Origin: Rhodospirillales bacterium
Lineage (GTDB): Bacteria > Pseudomonadota > Alphaproteobacteria > ATCC43930 > CGMCC-115725
Length of the DNA stretch: 32,570 bases
Reading direction: 5' to 3'
Assembly (NCBI GenBank): GCA_019689675.1
Contig: JADGGZ010000015.1
Span: 1-32,570, forward strand
In this document: one piece after another, positions 1-7,724 of the stretch
Numbering within the stretch: the stretch's first letter is position 1
Layout of the letters: each line of letters starts with the position of its first letter
The notes under the pieces: generated by a model
Database searches by the model: none
Told to the model about the DNA's origin: nothing
What the model saw: the letters and a program-made list of their open reading frames with translations, nothing else
Position numbers and translations under genes: made by a program

Positions 1-465
1 CTCCCCCGCCCCACGCCCGAGCCGCCGCCCGCCGCCGACGCTGCGCCGGCAGCATCGCCGTCGCCCGAGCCGCCGCCGGCGGCGGCGCCGCAGACGCCGG
101 TTGATGCCGCACCCCTGCCTGCTCCCGCGCCCTCGCAAGCCGCTGCGCCGAAGCCGCCGGCCGCGTCTCTCGCCGCGACACCCGCGCCGGAGTCGCATGC
201 GAGCGCCCCGCAGAAGGCTGCCGGCTCGGTCCGGCTACAGCTCGGCGCGGTCCGCTCCGAAAGCGGGGCCAGGGCGGAATGGGAGCGGTTGCGCCAGCGC
301 CATGCCGATCTCCTGGGATCGCTCGGTCTTGCCGTTTCGCGCTTCGACGACCCGAGCCGCGGCACGTTCTTCCGGCTGCAGGCGGGTCCCGTCGATGCCG
401 CCGCGGCCGAACGCATCTGCGGCGAGCTGAAGCGCCGACACGTGGGGTGCCTCGTTGTCCGTTAG
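1..465 (+). CDS. SPOR-domain protein, C-terminal part (cut by window start)
   Basis: Reading frame 1 is open from the first base to a TAG at 463-465, giving 154 residues with no start inside the window. The first ~75 residues are a Pro/Ala-rich low-complexity linker. The last ~75 residues (VRLQLGAVRSESGARAEWER onward, ending KRRHVGCLVVR) have the pattern of a SPOR domain: a first strand with LGAVRSE, a helix with WERL, a strand with FFRLQAGP, a second helix and a final strand with C-V-V. SPOR domains bind glycan strands stripped of stem peptides at division sites. A proline-rich linker followed by SPOR is the usual build of inner-membrane SPOR proteins, whose N-terminal membrane anchor would lie upstream. 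nagZ follows after 36 bases on the same strand, and this pairing is common in alphaproteobacteria. The fold call is by pattern, not by alignment. Confidence 0.8.
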   Translation, partial: LPRPTPEPPPAADAAPAASPSPEPPPAAAPQTPVDAAPLPAPAPSQAAAPKPPAASLAATPAPESHASAPQKAAGSVRLQLGAVRSESGARAEWERLRQRHADLLGSLGLAVSRFDDPSRGTFFRLQAGPVDAAAAERICGELKRRHVGCLVVR

Positions 466-501
466 CGCGAAGCTCTGTCTGCTGAGGCGGGAAGGAAAGA
501 T

Positions 502-1506
502 ATGAGCGAACCGGTGCTCCCCCGCGCCGTCATCCTCGGCTGCGCCGGCCCGCGCCTCTCCGCCGACGAGCGCGCCTTTTTCCGCGATGCTGATCCGGTC
601 GGCTTCATCCTCTTCCGCCGCAATGTCGAGACGCCCGAGCAGGTGCGGGCGCTCGTCGCAGAGTTGCGCGAGACGATCGGCCGCGCCGACGCGCCGGTAC
701 TGATCGACCAGGAAGGAGGACGGGTCGCGCGGCTGCAGCCGCCGCATTGGCGGACCTATCCCGCCGCCTCCGTCTTGGGCCGCTGCGGCGAAGAGGCCGT
801 TCGCCTCGGCGCGCGCCTCATCGCGGACGACCTCGCGCGGCTCGGCATCACCGTCGACTGCCTCCCGTGCCTCGACATTCCGGTCCCCGGCGCCGATCCG
901 ATCATCGGCGACCGCGCCTACGGCAGCGATCCGGAAACGGTGGCGCAGCTCGGCCGGGCTGCCGCGGAAGGACTTCTCGACGGCGGCGTCCTCCCCGTCA
1001 TCAAGCACATTCCGGGGCACGGGCGCGGCACCGTCGACAGCCATCTCACGCTGCCGGTCGTCGACGCGTCCGCGAGCGAGCTCGACCGCTTCGACATGGC
1101 GCCCTTCAAGGCGCTCGCCGACATGCCGTGGGCGATGACCGCGCACATCGTCTATCGCGCCTTCGACGAAGCCCGGCCGGCGACGCTCTCCCCGATCGTG
1201 ATCTCGGAGGTGATCCGCAGCCGGATCGGTTTCGACGGCGTCCTCGTTTCGGACGACCTCTCGATGAAGGCCCTCGGCGGCAGCTTCACCGCGCGCGCGG
1301 AAGGGGCGCTCGCCGCGGGATGCGATCTCGTCCTTCACTGCAACGGCGACCGCGCCGAGATGGAGGCGGTGGTCGCCGGCGCCCGGCGCCTCACGCCGGA
1401 GAGCGCGGAGCGCCTCGCCCGCGCCGAGGCGCGGCGACGAAGCGCGGGGCCTTTCGACCGGGAGGTCGCGGAGGCGCGCTTCGAGAGCCTCGTCGCGGTC
1501 GCATGA
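502..1506 (+). CDS. nagZ: beta-N-acetylhexosaminidase NagZ (GH3)
   Basis: This 334-residue protein is a family 3 glycoside hydrolase of the NagZ type, close to the usual ~340 residues. Members act in the cytoplasm in peptidoglycan recycling, removing GlcNAc from GlcNAc-anhydroMurNAc peptides. Visible hallmarks are the substrate loop LIDQEGGRVARL (~67-78), the KHIPGHG motif at 168-174 followed by D179-S-H181 (the NagZ Asp/His loop that supplies the general acid/base), and SDDLSMKA at ~250-257, which carries the catalytic nucleophile Asp. The common form of the first motif is KHFPGHG; Ile replaces Phe here. GAAGGAAAGA lies just before the ATG. The stop overlaps the start of the next gene by four bases (ATGA), so translation is probably coupled to the M50 protease. 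No signal peptide is seen, which agrees with a cytoplasmic enzyme. Confidence 0.94.
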   Translation: MSEPVLPRAVILGCAGPRLSADERAFFRDADPVGFILFRRNVETPEQVRALVAELRETIGRADAPVLIDQEGGRVARLQPPHWRTYPAASVLGRCGEEAVRLGARLIADDLARLGITVDCLPCLDIPVPGADPIIGDRAYGSDPETVAQLGRAAAEGLLDGGVLPVIKHIPGHGRGTVDSHLTLPVVDASASELDRFDMAPFKALADMPWAMTAHIVYRAFDEARPATLSPIVISEVIRSRIGFDGVLVSDDLSMKALGGSFTARAEGALAAGCDLVLHCNGDRAEMEAVVAGARRLTPESAERLARAEARRRSAGPFDREVAEARFESLVAVA

Positions 1507-2195
1507 TGGGCAACTTCGAGCAAATTATGCTGCAGCTCTCGGTATGGGCGCTGCCGGCAATCATCGCGATCACCTTCCACGAGGCGGCGCACGGCTTCGT
1601 CGCGCTTCGGCTCGGCGACGACACCGCCTACCGGATGGGCCGCGTCACCTTCAACCCTGTGAAGCATATCGACCCGTTCGGAACGATCCTTCTTCCGGCG
1701 CTCCTCATCTTCTCCGGGTCTCGCTTCCTCTTCGGCTGGGCGAAGCCTGTGCCGGTCAACTTCGCGCGGCTCAACAACCCGCGGCGCGACATGATCTGGG
1801 TCGCCGCGGCGGGTCCCGGCATCAATTTCGCCCTGGCCTTCGTTTCCGCTCTGCTCGCCCACGCAGTCTTTTTTCTGCCGCCGTCAGCCGTCGAATGGAC
1901 TATCAGAAATCTCTACAACTCGATCCAGATCAATCTCGTCCTCGCGGTCTTTAATATGATCCCGCTGCCGCCGCTCGACGGCGGGCGCGTCGCGGTCGGC
2001 CTTCTTCCGGACGCGCTCGCGATACCGCTCGCACGGCTCGAGCGGCATGGCCTGCTGATCCTCATTGGCGCCATCTTTCTTGTCCCGTTCATCGGCGCGC
2101 AGCTCGGAATGAACTTGAACGTTCTGAGCTGGATCTTGCTGCCGCCCGTGAACTTCCTTTATGGCCTCGTCCTCTCGCTCACGGGACACGGATGA
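1503..2195 (+). CDS. Site-2 protease family (M50) membrane metallopeptidase
   Basis: This 230-residue protein is mostly hydrophobic. It has the zinc motif HEAAH at 26-30 inside the first membrane segment, and N-M-I-P-L-P-P-L-D-G-G at ~151-161, where D159 is the third zinc ligand typical of M50 proteases. It belongs to the short group without a PDZ domain; members cleave substrates within the membrane, but the substrate of this subgroup is generally unknown. The ATG at 1503 overlaps the nagZ stop, and the stop overlaps the scpA ATG by four bases. In-frame codons upstream of 1503 lie inside nagZ and are not part of the gene. A second ATG follows directly at 1506. Genes of this kind are often found between nagZ and scpA in alphaproteobacteria. 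The family is certain; the physiological role is not. Confidence 0.9.
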   Translation: MMGNFEQIMLQLSVWALPAIIAITFHEAAHGFVALRLGDDTAYRMGRVTFNPVKHIDPFGTILLPALLIFSGSRFLFGWAKPVPVNFARLNNPRRDMIWVAAAGPGINFALAFVSALLAHAVFFLPPSAVEWTIRNLYNSIQINLVLAVFNMIPLPPLDGGRVAVGLLPDALAIPLARLERHGLLILIGAIFLVPFIGAQLGMNLNVLSWILLPPVNFLYGLVLSLTGHG

Positions 2196-2941
2196 GCGAT
2201 CCGCGCCAGGGCGACCTCTTCCTCGATCTCGGCGCCTACGAGGGGCCGATCGACGTTCTTCTCAACCTCGCGCGCGAGCAGAAGGTCGACCTCACGAAGA
2301 TCTCGATCCTGAAGCTCGCCGATCAGTATCTCGCCTTCATCGCCGAGGCGCGGCGTCTGCGCCTCGAGATCGCCGCCGACTATCTCGTGATGGCGGCTTG
2401 GCTCGCCTATCTGAAGTCCCGCCTCCTCCTGCCCGAGCCGCCGGCCGACGACGAGCCGACGGGCGAGGAGATGGCGGCGGCGCTCACCTTCCAGCTGCAG
2501 CGGTTGGAGGCGATGCAGCAGGCCGGCGTCCGGCTCATGGCAAGGCCGCAACTCGGCCGCGACGTCTTCCGCCGCGGCGCGCCGGAAGGACTTCCCGTCG
2601 TCTCTCGCATCGTCTGGGAAGTCACGCTCTACGATCTTCTGAAAGCCTACGGCGAGCAGCGCAGCCGCGCGGGCGCGCAAGTGCTCGAGATCCGCGCGGC
2701 CGAGCTCTATTCCATGGACGATGCGCTGGAGCGTCTCGCCAAGCTTGTGGGACGCCTGCCCGACTGGCAGACCCTGTCGGCGTTTCTGCCCGAGAACCTG
2801 CGCAGCGGTCTCCATCACCGCTCCGCCTTGGCCTCGACCTTCGCCGCGAGCCTCGAGCTCGCGCGCGCCGGGCGTCTGCAGCTCCGGCAGGACGTCGCCT
2901 TCGGACCGATCTGGGTACGAAGCCCCGAGGAGAGGAAGTGA
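2192..2941 (+). CDS. scpA: Segregation and condensation protein A
   Basis: This 249-residue protein is the kleisin subunit of the Smc-ScpA-ScpB condensin that organises the nucleoid and aids chromosome segregation. The N-terminal part has the standard ScpA signature: FLDLGAYEGPIDVLLNLARE, then KVDLTKISILKLADQYL, then AADYLVMAAWLAYLKSRLLLP. The middle is a variable acidic linker, and the C-terminal ~80 residues form a winged-helix-like region that binds the Smc head. The length is ordinary for alphaproteobacterial ScpA. The ATG overlaps the upstream stop (ATGA) and the TGA overlaps the GTG start of scpB (GTGA), so the whole run looks translationally coupled. Confidence 0.94.
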   Translation: MSDPRQGDLFLDLGAYEGPIDVLLNLAREQKVDLTKISILKLADQYLAFIAEARRLRLEIAADYLVMAAWLAYLKSRLLLPEPPADDEPTGEEMAAALTFQLQRLEAMQQAGVRLMARPQLGRDVFRRGAPEGLPVVSRIVWEVTLYDLLKAYGEQRSRAGAQVLEIRAAELYSMDDALERLAKLVGRLPDWQTLSAFLPENLRSGLHHRSALASTFAASLELARAGRLQLRQDVAFGPIWVRSPEERK

Positions 2942-3678
2942 GCGATACCGAGCAAGACATTCCGACCGAGGACGCGGCCGCGATCGAAGCGCGCGCGCAG
3001 GCACTGCGGCTGCTCGAGGCGCTCCTGTTCGCCTCGCCGAACCCGATGACGGACGAGGCGCTGGCGGTGCATTTCCCCGCCGGCACCGATCTGCCGAGCC
3101 TTCTGGCCGAGCTCGCCAACTTCTATGCCGGGCGCGGCGTCAACCTCACGCGCGTCGCGGGCGGCTGGACCTTCCGCACCGCCGCCGATCTCGGGCCGCG
3201 CCTCAGGCTCGAGCGGACCGTCTCGCGCCGGCTCTCGCGCGCGGCGGTCGAGACGCTCGCGATCATCGCCTACCACCAGCCGGTGACGCGCGCCGAGATC
3301 GAGGAGATACGCGGGGTCGCGCTCGGCAAGGGCACGCTCGACGCGCTGATGGAGTCGGGCTGGATCAAGCCCGGGCGACGCAAGCAGACGCCCGGCCGGC
3401 CGGTCACGTGGGTCACGACCGAAGCCTTTCTCGAGCATTTCGGGCTCGACAGCCTCGCCGACCTTCCCGGGCTCGAGGAGCTGAAGGCGGCGGGGCTTCT
3501 CGATGCGCGCCCGACCTCGCTCGGCGACAGCGCCGAGGAGGCGCCTCGGGAGGAAGCCGAGGACGAGGCCGAGCGGGCGGAAGTGGAGGCCGAGCTCGGT
3601 CTCGACCTTCCCGAGTCCGAGGACAAGGACGGCGAGGGAGAAAAATCCCGCGTCGAGGGAGCCGAGGACGGCGGCTGA
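2938..3678 (+). CDS. scpB: Segregation and condensation protein B
   Basis: This 246-residue protein is the winged-helix partner of ScpA in condensin. Diagnostic stretches are ALRLLEALLFASPNPMTDEA near the N-terminus, then SRAAVETLAIIAYHQPVTRA and EIEEIRGV, and TDALMESGWIKPGRRK-like text reading TLDALMESGWIKPGR; these match the two winged-helix domains of ScpB. The C-terminal ~50 residues are a highly acidic Glu/Asp-rich tail. The start is a GTG at 2938 that overlaps the scpA stop, with GAGAGGAAG just upstream; no ATG in this frame fits. In many alphaproteobacteria scpB is followed by tatABC and serS. Here the next gene is on the opposite strand and unrelated, so the conserved block ends at scpB. 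Confidence 0.94.
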   Translation: MSDTEQDIPTEDAAAIEARAQALRLLEALLFASPNPMTDEALAVHFPAGTDLPSLLAELANFYAGRGVNLTRVAGGWTFRTAADLGPRLRLERTVSRRLSRAAVETLAIIAYHQPVTRAEIEEIRGVALGKGTLDALMESGWIKPGRRKQTPGRPVTWVTTEAFLEHFGLDSLADLPGLEELKAAGLLDARPTSLGDSAEEAPREEAEDEAERAEVEAELGLDLPESEDKDGEGEKSRVEGAEDGG

Positions 3679-3718
3679 GCAAGCCTCCGTCCCTTCCCGC
3701 TCGCTGCAGCGAAGCGAA

Positions 3719-4342
3719 TTACGCCGCGGGCTTCCTCGCGACGAGATCGACGAGAGCCGACGGGCCGACATGCGCGCGGCCCTCGTTCAGGACCGCCTCG
3801 CGCTCGACGAGCTCGAGGATCTCCCAGTCGTCGAACGCGTCGCGCAGCATCTGCGCGGTGTAGAGATTGTCGGCGCGCGGCGGGCCGCCCGTTCCCCGCC
3901 CGACCTGGTTCGGGTGGTAGCCTTCGAGCACGAGAAGCCCGCCGGGTTTCGTCGCGCGCCGGATCGAGGCGAAGAGCTGCCGGCGGCGCGGCGGGTCGGC
4001 AAACTGGATGAAGATCGCCGCAACGAGATCGAAGGCCGATTCCGGCCAGCGCCACTCGAAGACGTCGACGCATTCGGTGCGGAGCGAGACGCCGCGTTCG
4101 GCGGCGAGGCGGCGCGCCTTCTCGATCCCCACCGGGGAGAAATCGACCGAAAGGACGTCGAGCCCGAGCTCGGCGAGAAAGACTCCGTTGCGCCCCTCGC
4201 CATCGGCGAGGGCGAGGGCCTTCATGCCCGGTCTGAAGAGCGCGCGCTGCGAGGCGAGGAAGGCGTTGGGAGCCGTCCCGAAATGGTAGTCCTCGTCGGA
4301 AAAGCGCGCATTCCAGCGTTCGAGGTGAGGGTCGACCGTCAT
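3719..4342 (-). CDS. Class I SAM-dependent methyltransferase
   Basis: This 207-residue protein has the Rossmann-like methyltransferase order. Motif I is A-L-A-D-G-E-G-R-N-G at ~44-53, then comes the acidic end of strand 2 (SVDFSPVGIEKA, ~65-76), a strand with CVDVFEW, motif IV-like FDLVAAIFIQFADPP, and a later KPGGLLVLEGYHP strand. It resembles the TehB-like small-molecule methyltransferases that begin WNARF..DDYHFGTAPN; the true substrate cannot be told. The ATG at 4342 has GGGGCGGAG directly upstream, which decides the start over longer in-frame options. It begins 10 bases after the stop of the binding-protein gene on the same strand, so the two are probably co-transcribed. It ends convergently with scpB, 40 bases away. 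Confidence 0.87.
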   Translation of the reverse strand: MTVDPHLERWNARFSDEDYHFGTAPNAFLASQRALFRPGMKALALADGEGRNGVFLAELGLDVLSVDFSPVGIEKARRLAAERGVSLRTECVDVFEWRWPESAFDLVAAIFIQFADPPRRRQLFASIRRATKPGGLLVLEGYHPNQVGRGTGGPPRADNLYTAQMLRDAFDDWEILELVEREAVLNEGRAHVGPSALVDLVARKPAA

Positions 4343-4352
4343 CTCCGCCCCG

Positions 4353-5321
4353 TCACTCCGCCTTCGCCCCGGTGCGCTTGATGACTTCGGCCCAATGCTT
4401 GGCTTCGGCGCGCCGGTGGCGATCGAACGCCTCCGCGCTGCCGCCGACGATCTCGAAGCCTTGCTTCTCGAGCGCTTTGCGCTGCTCGGGAGCGGCGAGC
4501 GCGGCTTCCGCCGCCTCGTTGAGGCGCTCGATGATCGGCGCCGGGGTACGCGCCGGCGCCAGAAGGCCGATCCAGACATAGGATTCGGCGCCCGCGTAAC
4601 CGAGCTCGGCGAGGGTCGGAAGGTTGGGCGCCGCGGGCCAGCGTTCCGCCGATGTGATCGCGAGGCCCTTCATTTTTCCCGATTCCAACTGCGGCAGGAC
4701 CGAGTTCCCCATCGCGAACATGGCCTGGATCCGGCCGGCGAGGAGATCGTCAACCGCTGTTCGAAAATCGCGGTATGGCACGTGCACGATCTCGACGCCG
4801 AACTTCGCCTTCAGGTCCTCCATCGCGAGGTGGCCGACGCTGCCGCCGACCGAGCCGTACGAGATCTTGCCGGGATTGCGCTTGGCGTGGCCGATAAATG
4901 ATTTGAAGTCGTCGGCCGGGAACGCGTTGCCGACGACGAGAATCTGCGGCGCACGCACGAGCAGCACCACCGGCGCGAGGTCGCGCATCGGATCGTACGG
5001 AAGGTCGGTATGGAGGAGCTGGTCGATCGCGATCGGGCCGTTCGTCGAGACAAGGAGCGTGTGGCCGTCGGGCGGCGCCTTGGCCACCGCTTCCGCCCCG
5101 GTATTTCTGGCGGCTCCGCTTCGGTTCTCGATGATGAAGGGCTGGCCGAGCGCCTGGTGCAGCGCCGGCGCGATCGTTCGCGCCGCGATGTCCGGCATCG
5201 ACCCCGAGGGGAACGAGACGATGACCCGCACCGGCTTCGTCGGGTAGTCCCGTTGCGCCGCAGCCGGGGGCGCCGCCAGCAGGGCGAGCGCGACAAGCAA
5301 CGCCGCGAAAGCGTTCTTCAT
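4353..5321 (-). CDS. Tripartite tricarboxylate transporter (Bug/TctC-type) substrate-binding protein
   Basis: This 322-residue protein has a clear signal peptide (MKNAFAALLVALALLAAPPA, cleavage after AAAQ) and the Bug family layout: YPTKPVRVIVSFPSGSMPDI with the first ligand loop, then VENRSGAA-like text reading IIENRSGAARNTGAEAVAKA, PDGHTLLVSTNG, and YRDFRTAVDDLLAGRIQAMF. Bug proteins bind small carboxylic acids in the periplasm. The usual membrane partners TctA and TctB are not in the window, so this is an orphan binding protein, as is common for this family. The ATG at 5321 has a strong GGAGGGAGGGG upstream; an ATG six codons earlier has none and would spoil the signal peptide. A methyltransferase gene follows within 10 bases. 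Ligand unknown. Confidence 0.92.
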   Translation of the reverse strand: MKNAFAALLVALALLAAPPAAAQRDYPTKPVRVIVSFPSGSMPDIAARTIAPALHQALGQPFIIENRSGAARNTGAEAVAKAPPDGHTLLVSTNGPIAIDQLLHTDLPYDPMRDLAPVVLLVRAPQILVVGNAFPADDFKSFIGHAKRNPGKISYGSVGGSVGHLAMEDLKAKFGVEIVHVPYRDFRTAVDDLLAGRIQAMFAMGNSVLPQLESGKMKGLAITSAERWPAAPNLPTLAELGYAGAESYVWIGLLAPARTPAPIIERLNEAAEAALAAPEQRKALEKQGFEIVGGSAEAFDRHRRAEAKHWAEVIKRTGAKAE

Positions 5322-5354
5322 TTCCCCTCCCTCCGACACGCGTGCGGCACTCGG

Positions 5355-5363
5355 GATATAGCA
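5355..5363 (-). promoter_or_regulatory. Possible extended -10 promoter for the Bug binding-protein gene
   Basis: Read on the - strand this is TGC followed by TATATC (extended -10 type), 34 bases before the ATG at 5321. No convincing -35 hexamer is seen 16-18 bases further up, which is normal for an extended -10 promoter. It lies in the 98-base gap between two divergent genes, the only place where both promoters can be. This is by eye only. Confidence 0.3.
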
Positions 5364-5419
5364 CGCGCCGGGCGGCGCGGTGGGAATCCGGCCGCGCAGC
5401 CCCCATTTTAGGAAGGAGC

Positions 5420-5944
5420 ATGAGCTATCTCCCTCCCGCCCAGCGCGCCCTCGACGTCATTTCCCCTTGTCCCATCTATCGGCAGATCGGTCGCCGCAAC
5501 AGCCGGGTCTTCGTCGACGACAACATGAACGCGACGAAATCGGCAAGGAGCGGACAGCATCGCCTCAAGGAGCGCGTCTTCCTGCGCACGTTCGCAAAGC
5601 CCGGGGACCAGATTCAAGACCGGGCCGGCGGCACGCTGCTCATTACCGCGAAGGGCGAGTGGTACCCCATCCTTCTCGCCGAGCCGCAACCGCTCGACAG
5701 CGCGACCGCCTTCACCCACGCCGACCGCGCGATCCGCGCCGACCGAGAAGTGGCCGAGCGCCTCCTCGCTGAAGGCGTTCTCGCAGAGGCGGCGACCGCG
5801 CGTCGTCCGAAGGGCATGCCTTCGCGTCCGTCAGACCGGCTCCTCGCAGACGACCATCCGCTCGTGGTCGACGAGCTGCCCGGCGGCATGAGCCTCGTCG
5901 ACGAGAACCCGCCCCAACGCCGGCCCTGGCGACGGCGCGGTTGA
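5420..5944 (+). CDS. Unrecognised protein, 174 residues
   Basis: I do not recognise this protein. It is read from an ATG at 5420 with a very good AGGAAGGAG just upstream. Its third codon positions are almost all G or C, as in neighbouring real genes, so coding is likely. There is no signal peptide or membrane segment. The central part (residues ~55-90, KERVFLRTFAKPGDQIQDRA then TLLITAKGEWYPILLAEP) looks like a small beta-rich unit. Residues ~95-125 look like an amphipathic helix rich in Ala, Arg and Glu, and the last ~40 residues are Pro/Arg-rich and probably disordered (ending PPQRRPWRRRG). It stands alone, divergent from the Bug operon and 250 bases before the RNA helicase gene. The basic tail could suit nucleic-acid or membrane contact, but that is a guess. 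Confidence 0.6.
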   Translation: MSYLPPAQRALDVISPCPIYRQIGRRNSRVFVDDNMNATKSARSGQHRLKERVFLRTFAKPGDQIQDRAGGTLLITAKGEWYPILLAEPQPLDSATAFTHADRAIRADREVAERLLAEGVLAEAATARRPKGMPSRPSDRLLADDHPLVVDELPGGMSLVDENPPQRRPWRRRG

Positions 5945-6194
5945 CGACGGCGCCTCGGCGCCCCATCTTGCACCGTATTCTCGCGATCGCGCGAAGCCCG
6001 GCCGGCCAACACCGTGCCGCGGCGGCATCACGAGACCATCTGGAAAAATCGAGGCTCACCGGCTCGCGCGGGGATAGGGCCCAACAAGCCGGGCCCGCCG
6101 CATCTCCTCGCGAGAGCGCGCGCGAGGTCCCTCACCCGACCCCGCGCCGGCACGTTTCGCGCCGCCGCCTCATCCGAAAGCGAATTTACGCATC

Positions 6195-7457
6195 ATGACA
6201 TCGAGTTCCTTTGCCGCCCTCGGCCTCGCCGAGCCGCTTCTTCGCGCCCTCGCGGGCGAAGGCTACGCCACCCCGACTCCTATCCAGGCCAAGGCGATTC
6301 CCCATCTCCTCGCCGGACGCGACCTCCTCGGCCTCGCCCAGACCGGCACCGGCAAGACCGCGGGCTTCGCGCTGCCGATGCTGCAGCGCCTCGCCGAGCG
6401 GCGCGTTCCGCGCGTCCCGCGCAATCCGCGCGCGCTCGTGCTCACGCCGACGCGCGAGCTCGCCGTCCAGGTCGGCGACAGCTTCGCCGCCTACGGGCGC
6501 AACCTTCCGCTGCGCCGCGCCGTGATCTTCGGCGGGGTCGGACAAAAGCCGCAGGTCGATGCGCTCGCACGCGGCGTCGACATCCTCGTCGCGACGCCCG
6601 GACGGCTCCTCGATCTCCTCGGGCAGCGCGCGCTGCGCCTCGACCATGTCGAGATCTTCGTGCTCGACGAGGCGGACCGCATGCTCGACATGGGATTCGT
6701 GCGCGACGTGAAGAAGGTCGTCGCCCTGCTGCCGAAGCAACGCCAGTCGATGTTCTTCTCGGCGACGATGCCGGACGAGATCGGCACCCTCGCGGCCTCG
6801 ATTCTCGCCGATCCCGTACGCGTCGAAGCAGCGCGGATCTCCGCCCCGGCAGAGCGGATCGAGCAGCGCGTCATGTTCGTGAACCAGGCCGACAAGCGCC
6901 GGCTGCTCGAGAAGCTGCTCGAGGACCGGGAACTCGCCCGGGTGCTCGTCTTCACCCGCACGAAGCACGGCGCCAACCGCCTCGCCGACCAGCTCGAGCG
7001 CGCCGGGCACAGCGTCGCCGCGATTCACGGCAACAAGAGCCAGGGCGCCAGGCAGCAGGCGCTGGAGCGCTTCCGCAACGGCAAGGCGCGCGTGCTCGTC
7101 GCGACCGATATCGCAGCGCGCGGGATCGACATCGACGGCGTCACCCATGTCGTCAATTTCGAGCTCCCGAACGAGCCGGAAAGCTACGTCCACCGGATCG
7201 GCCGCACCGCGCGAGCCGGTGCATCGGGCATCGCCTTCTCCTTCTGCAGCGCCGATGAGACCGGCCATCTGCGCGGCATCGAGAAGCTGACGCAGCGTCG
7301 CCTCGCCGTCGTCGAGGATCACCCCTTCCGTGCCGTACCAGGCCATTCGCCGGCGCCGCACCGCGAGCCGCGGCAACATCGACAGGGAGCCGCTTCACGC
7401 CGCAGGGCGGGTGCGCCGGGGCGCCGCCAGCCCGAGCGTCGGGCGGCGCCGCTCTGA
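6195..7457 (+). CDS. rhlE: DEAD-box ATP-dependent RNA helicase, RhlE type
   Basis: This 420-residue protein has all the helicase motifs in order: an FAALGL start, the Q motif GYATPTPIQ (23-31), Walker A AQTGTGKT (48-55), [13 protein letters not shown] at 158-161, SAT at 189-191, [18 protein letters not shown], the [13 protein letters not shown] motif V and HRIGRTAR at 333-340. A basic, disordered tail rich in Arg, Pro and Gln follows (from ~residue 375), typical of RhlE/CsdA-type helicases and used for RNA contact. It unwinds short RNA duplexes, usually in ribosome assembly or mRNA decay and often in the cold. The family begins close to this ATG, but no good Shine-Dalgarno lies before it. The 250-base upstream gap has no other gene and could be a long leader; it holds the palindrome CGCGATCGCG at 5982-5991. 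Confidence 0.93.
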   Translation: MTSSSFAALGLAEPLLRALAGEGYATPTPIQAKAIPHLLAGRDLLGLAQTGTGKTAGFALPMLQRLAERRVPRVPRNPRALVLTPTRELAVQVGDSFAAYGRNLPLRRAVIFGGVGQKPQVDALARGVDILVATPGRLLDLLGQRALRLDHVEIFVLDEADRMLDMGFVRDVKKVVALLPKQRQSMFFSATMPDEIGTLAASILADPVRVEAARISAPAERIEQRVMFVNQADKRRLLEKLLEDRELARVLVFTRTKHGANRLADQLERAGHSVAAIHGNKSQGARQQALERFRNGKARVLVATDIAARGIDIDGVTHVVNFELPNEPESYVHRIGRTARAGASGIAFSFCSADETGHLRGIEKLTQRRLAVVEDHPFRAVPGHSPAPHREPRQHRQGAASRRRAGAPGRRQPERRAAPL

Positions 7458-7492
7458 GCGCCGGGCGCGCCGGCTAGGGGCGTCGCGTTTCC

Positions 7493-7516
7493 TCCGTACG
7501 TAAATCAGCGTACGGA
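7493..7516. repeat. Perfect inverted repeat TCCGTACG-N8-CGTACGGA
   Basis: Two 8-base arms are separated by the AT-rich octamer TAAATCAG. It lies 35 bases after the helicase stop and 66 bases before the small ORF at 7582. No T-run follows on either strand, so it is not a standard terminator. The symmetry, the 16-base centre-to-centre spacing and the position ahead of the small ORF and the DUF1150 gene suit a protein-binding operator better. No regulator can be named. Confidence 0.5.
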
Positions 7517-7557
7517 CGAGACCCGAATTGCCGCGAGCGCCCGGCAGCGCGAGGTTT

Positions 7558-7573
7558 TCCCGCGAAAGCGGGA
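7558..7573 (+). promoter_or_regulatory. GAAA-tetraloop hairpin covering a ribosome binding site
   Basis: TCCCGC and GCGGGA pair perfectly around a GAAA (GNRA) loop, with possible U-G extension at the base. The 3' arm contains the GGGAG (7570-7574) that would serve as the ribosome binding site of the ORF starting at 7582. Folded, the site is hidden. This is the geometry of a translation-control hairpin or RNA thermometer. DUF1150 genes are often neighbours of small heat-shock genes in alphaproteobacteria, which adds some weight. It lacks the bulged ROSE pattern, and its six G/C-rich pairs may be too stable for a physiological switch. Confidence 0.4.
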
Positions 7574-7581
7574 GCGTTCGG

Positions 7582-7704
7582 ATGCGCGATCTCGAAGCGG
7601 ACTGGAGGCGATGGAGCCTCGGCGAGCGGGTCTCGGCGATCATCCTAACGACTTCGCTCGCTCTCGCGGCCGCTTCCCTCTTCGTCCGCGCGCTCCTCGC
7701 CTGA
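7582..7704 (+). CDS. Possible 40-residue small membrane protein
   Basis: A short frame, ATG to TGA, encodes a charged, Trp-containing N-terminus (MRDLEADWRRWSLGERV) followed by one hydrophobic stretch of about 20 residues (S-A-I-I-L-T-T-S-L-A-L-A-A-A-S-L-F-V). This is the build of single-span small membrane proteins. Codon third positions are mainly G/C. GGGAG sits 7 bases before the ATG, but inside the hairpin at 7558-7573. It ends 20 bases before the DUF1150 start, so the two could form one transcript. I do not recognise a family. Chance ORFs of this length are common in GC-rich DNA, so this is a candidate only. Confidence 0.4.
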   Translation: MRDLEADWRRWSLGERVSAIILTTSLALAAASLFVRALLA

Positions 7705-7724
7705 GGCTCGTCCGGAGAATCGCC

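Noticed and set aside
1-200. Short GCC/CCG-type tandem repeats at the window start as a microsatellite
   Set aside because: They encode the Pro/Ala linker of the SPOR protein and have no exact repeated unit.
5322-5339. Earlier ATG for the Bug binding protein
   Set aside because: It would put charged residues (SEGGE) before the signal peptide and lacks a ribosome site, whereas GGAGGGAGGGG stands before the ATG at 5321.
6014-7258. Alternative 414-codon frame overlapping rhlE
   Set aside because: Arg/Pro-rich shadow without motifs; the helicase motifs are all in the other frame.
7558-7573. Hairpin after rhlE as an intrinsic terminator
   Set aside because: The T-run precedes rather than follows the stem on the + strand, and on the - strand A's follow it, so neither direction fits.
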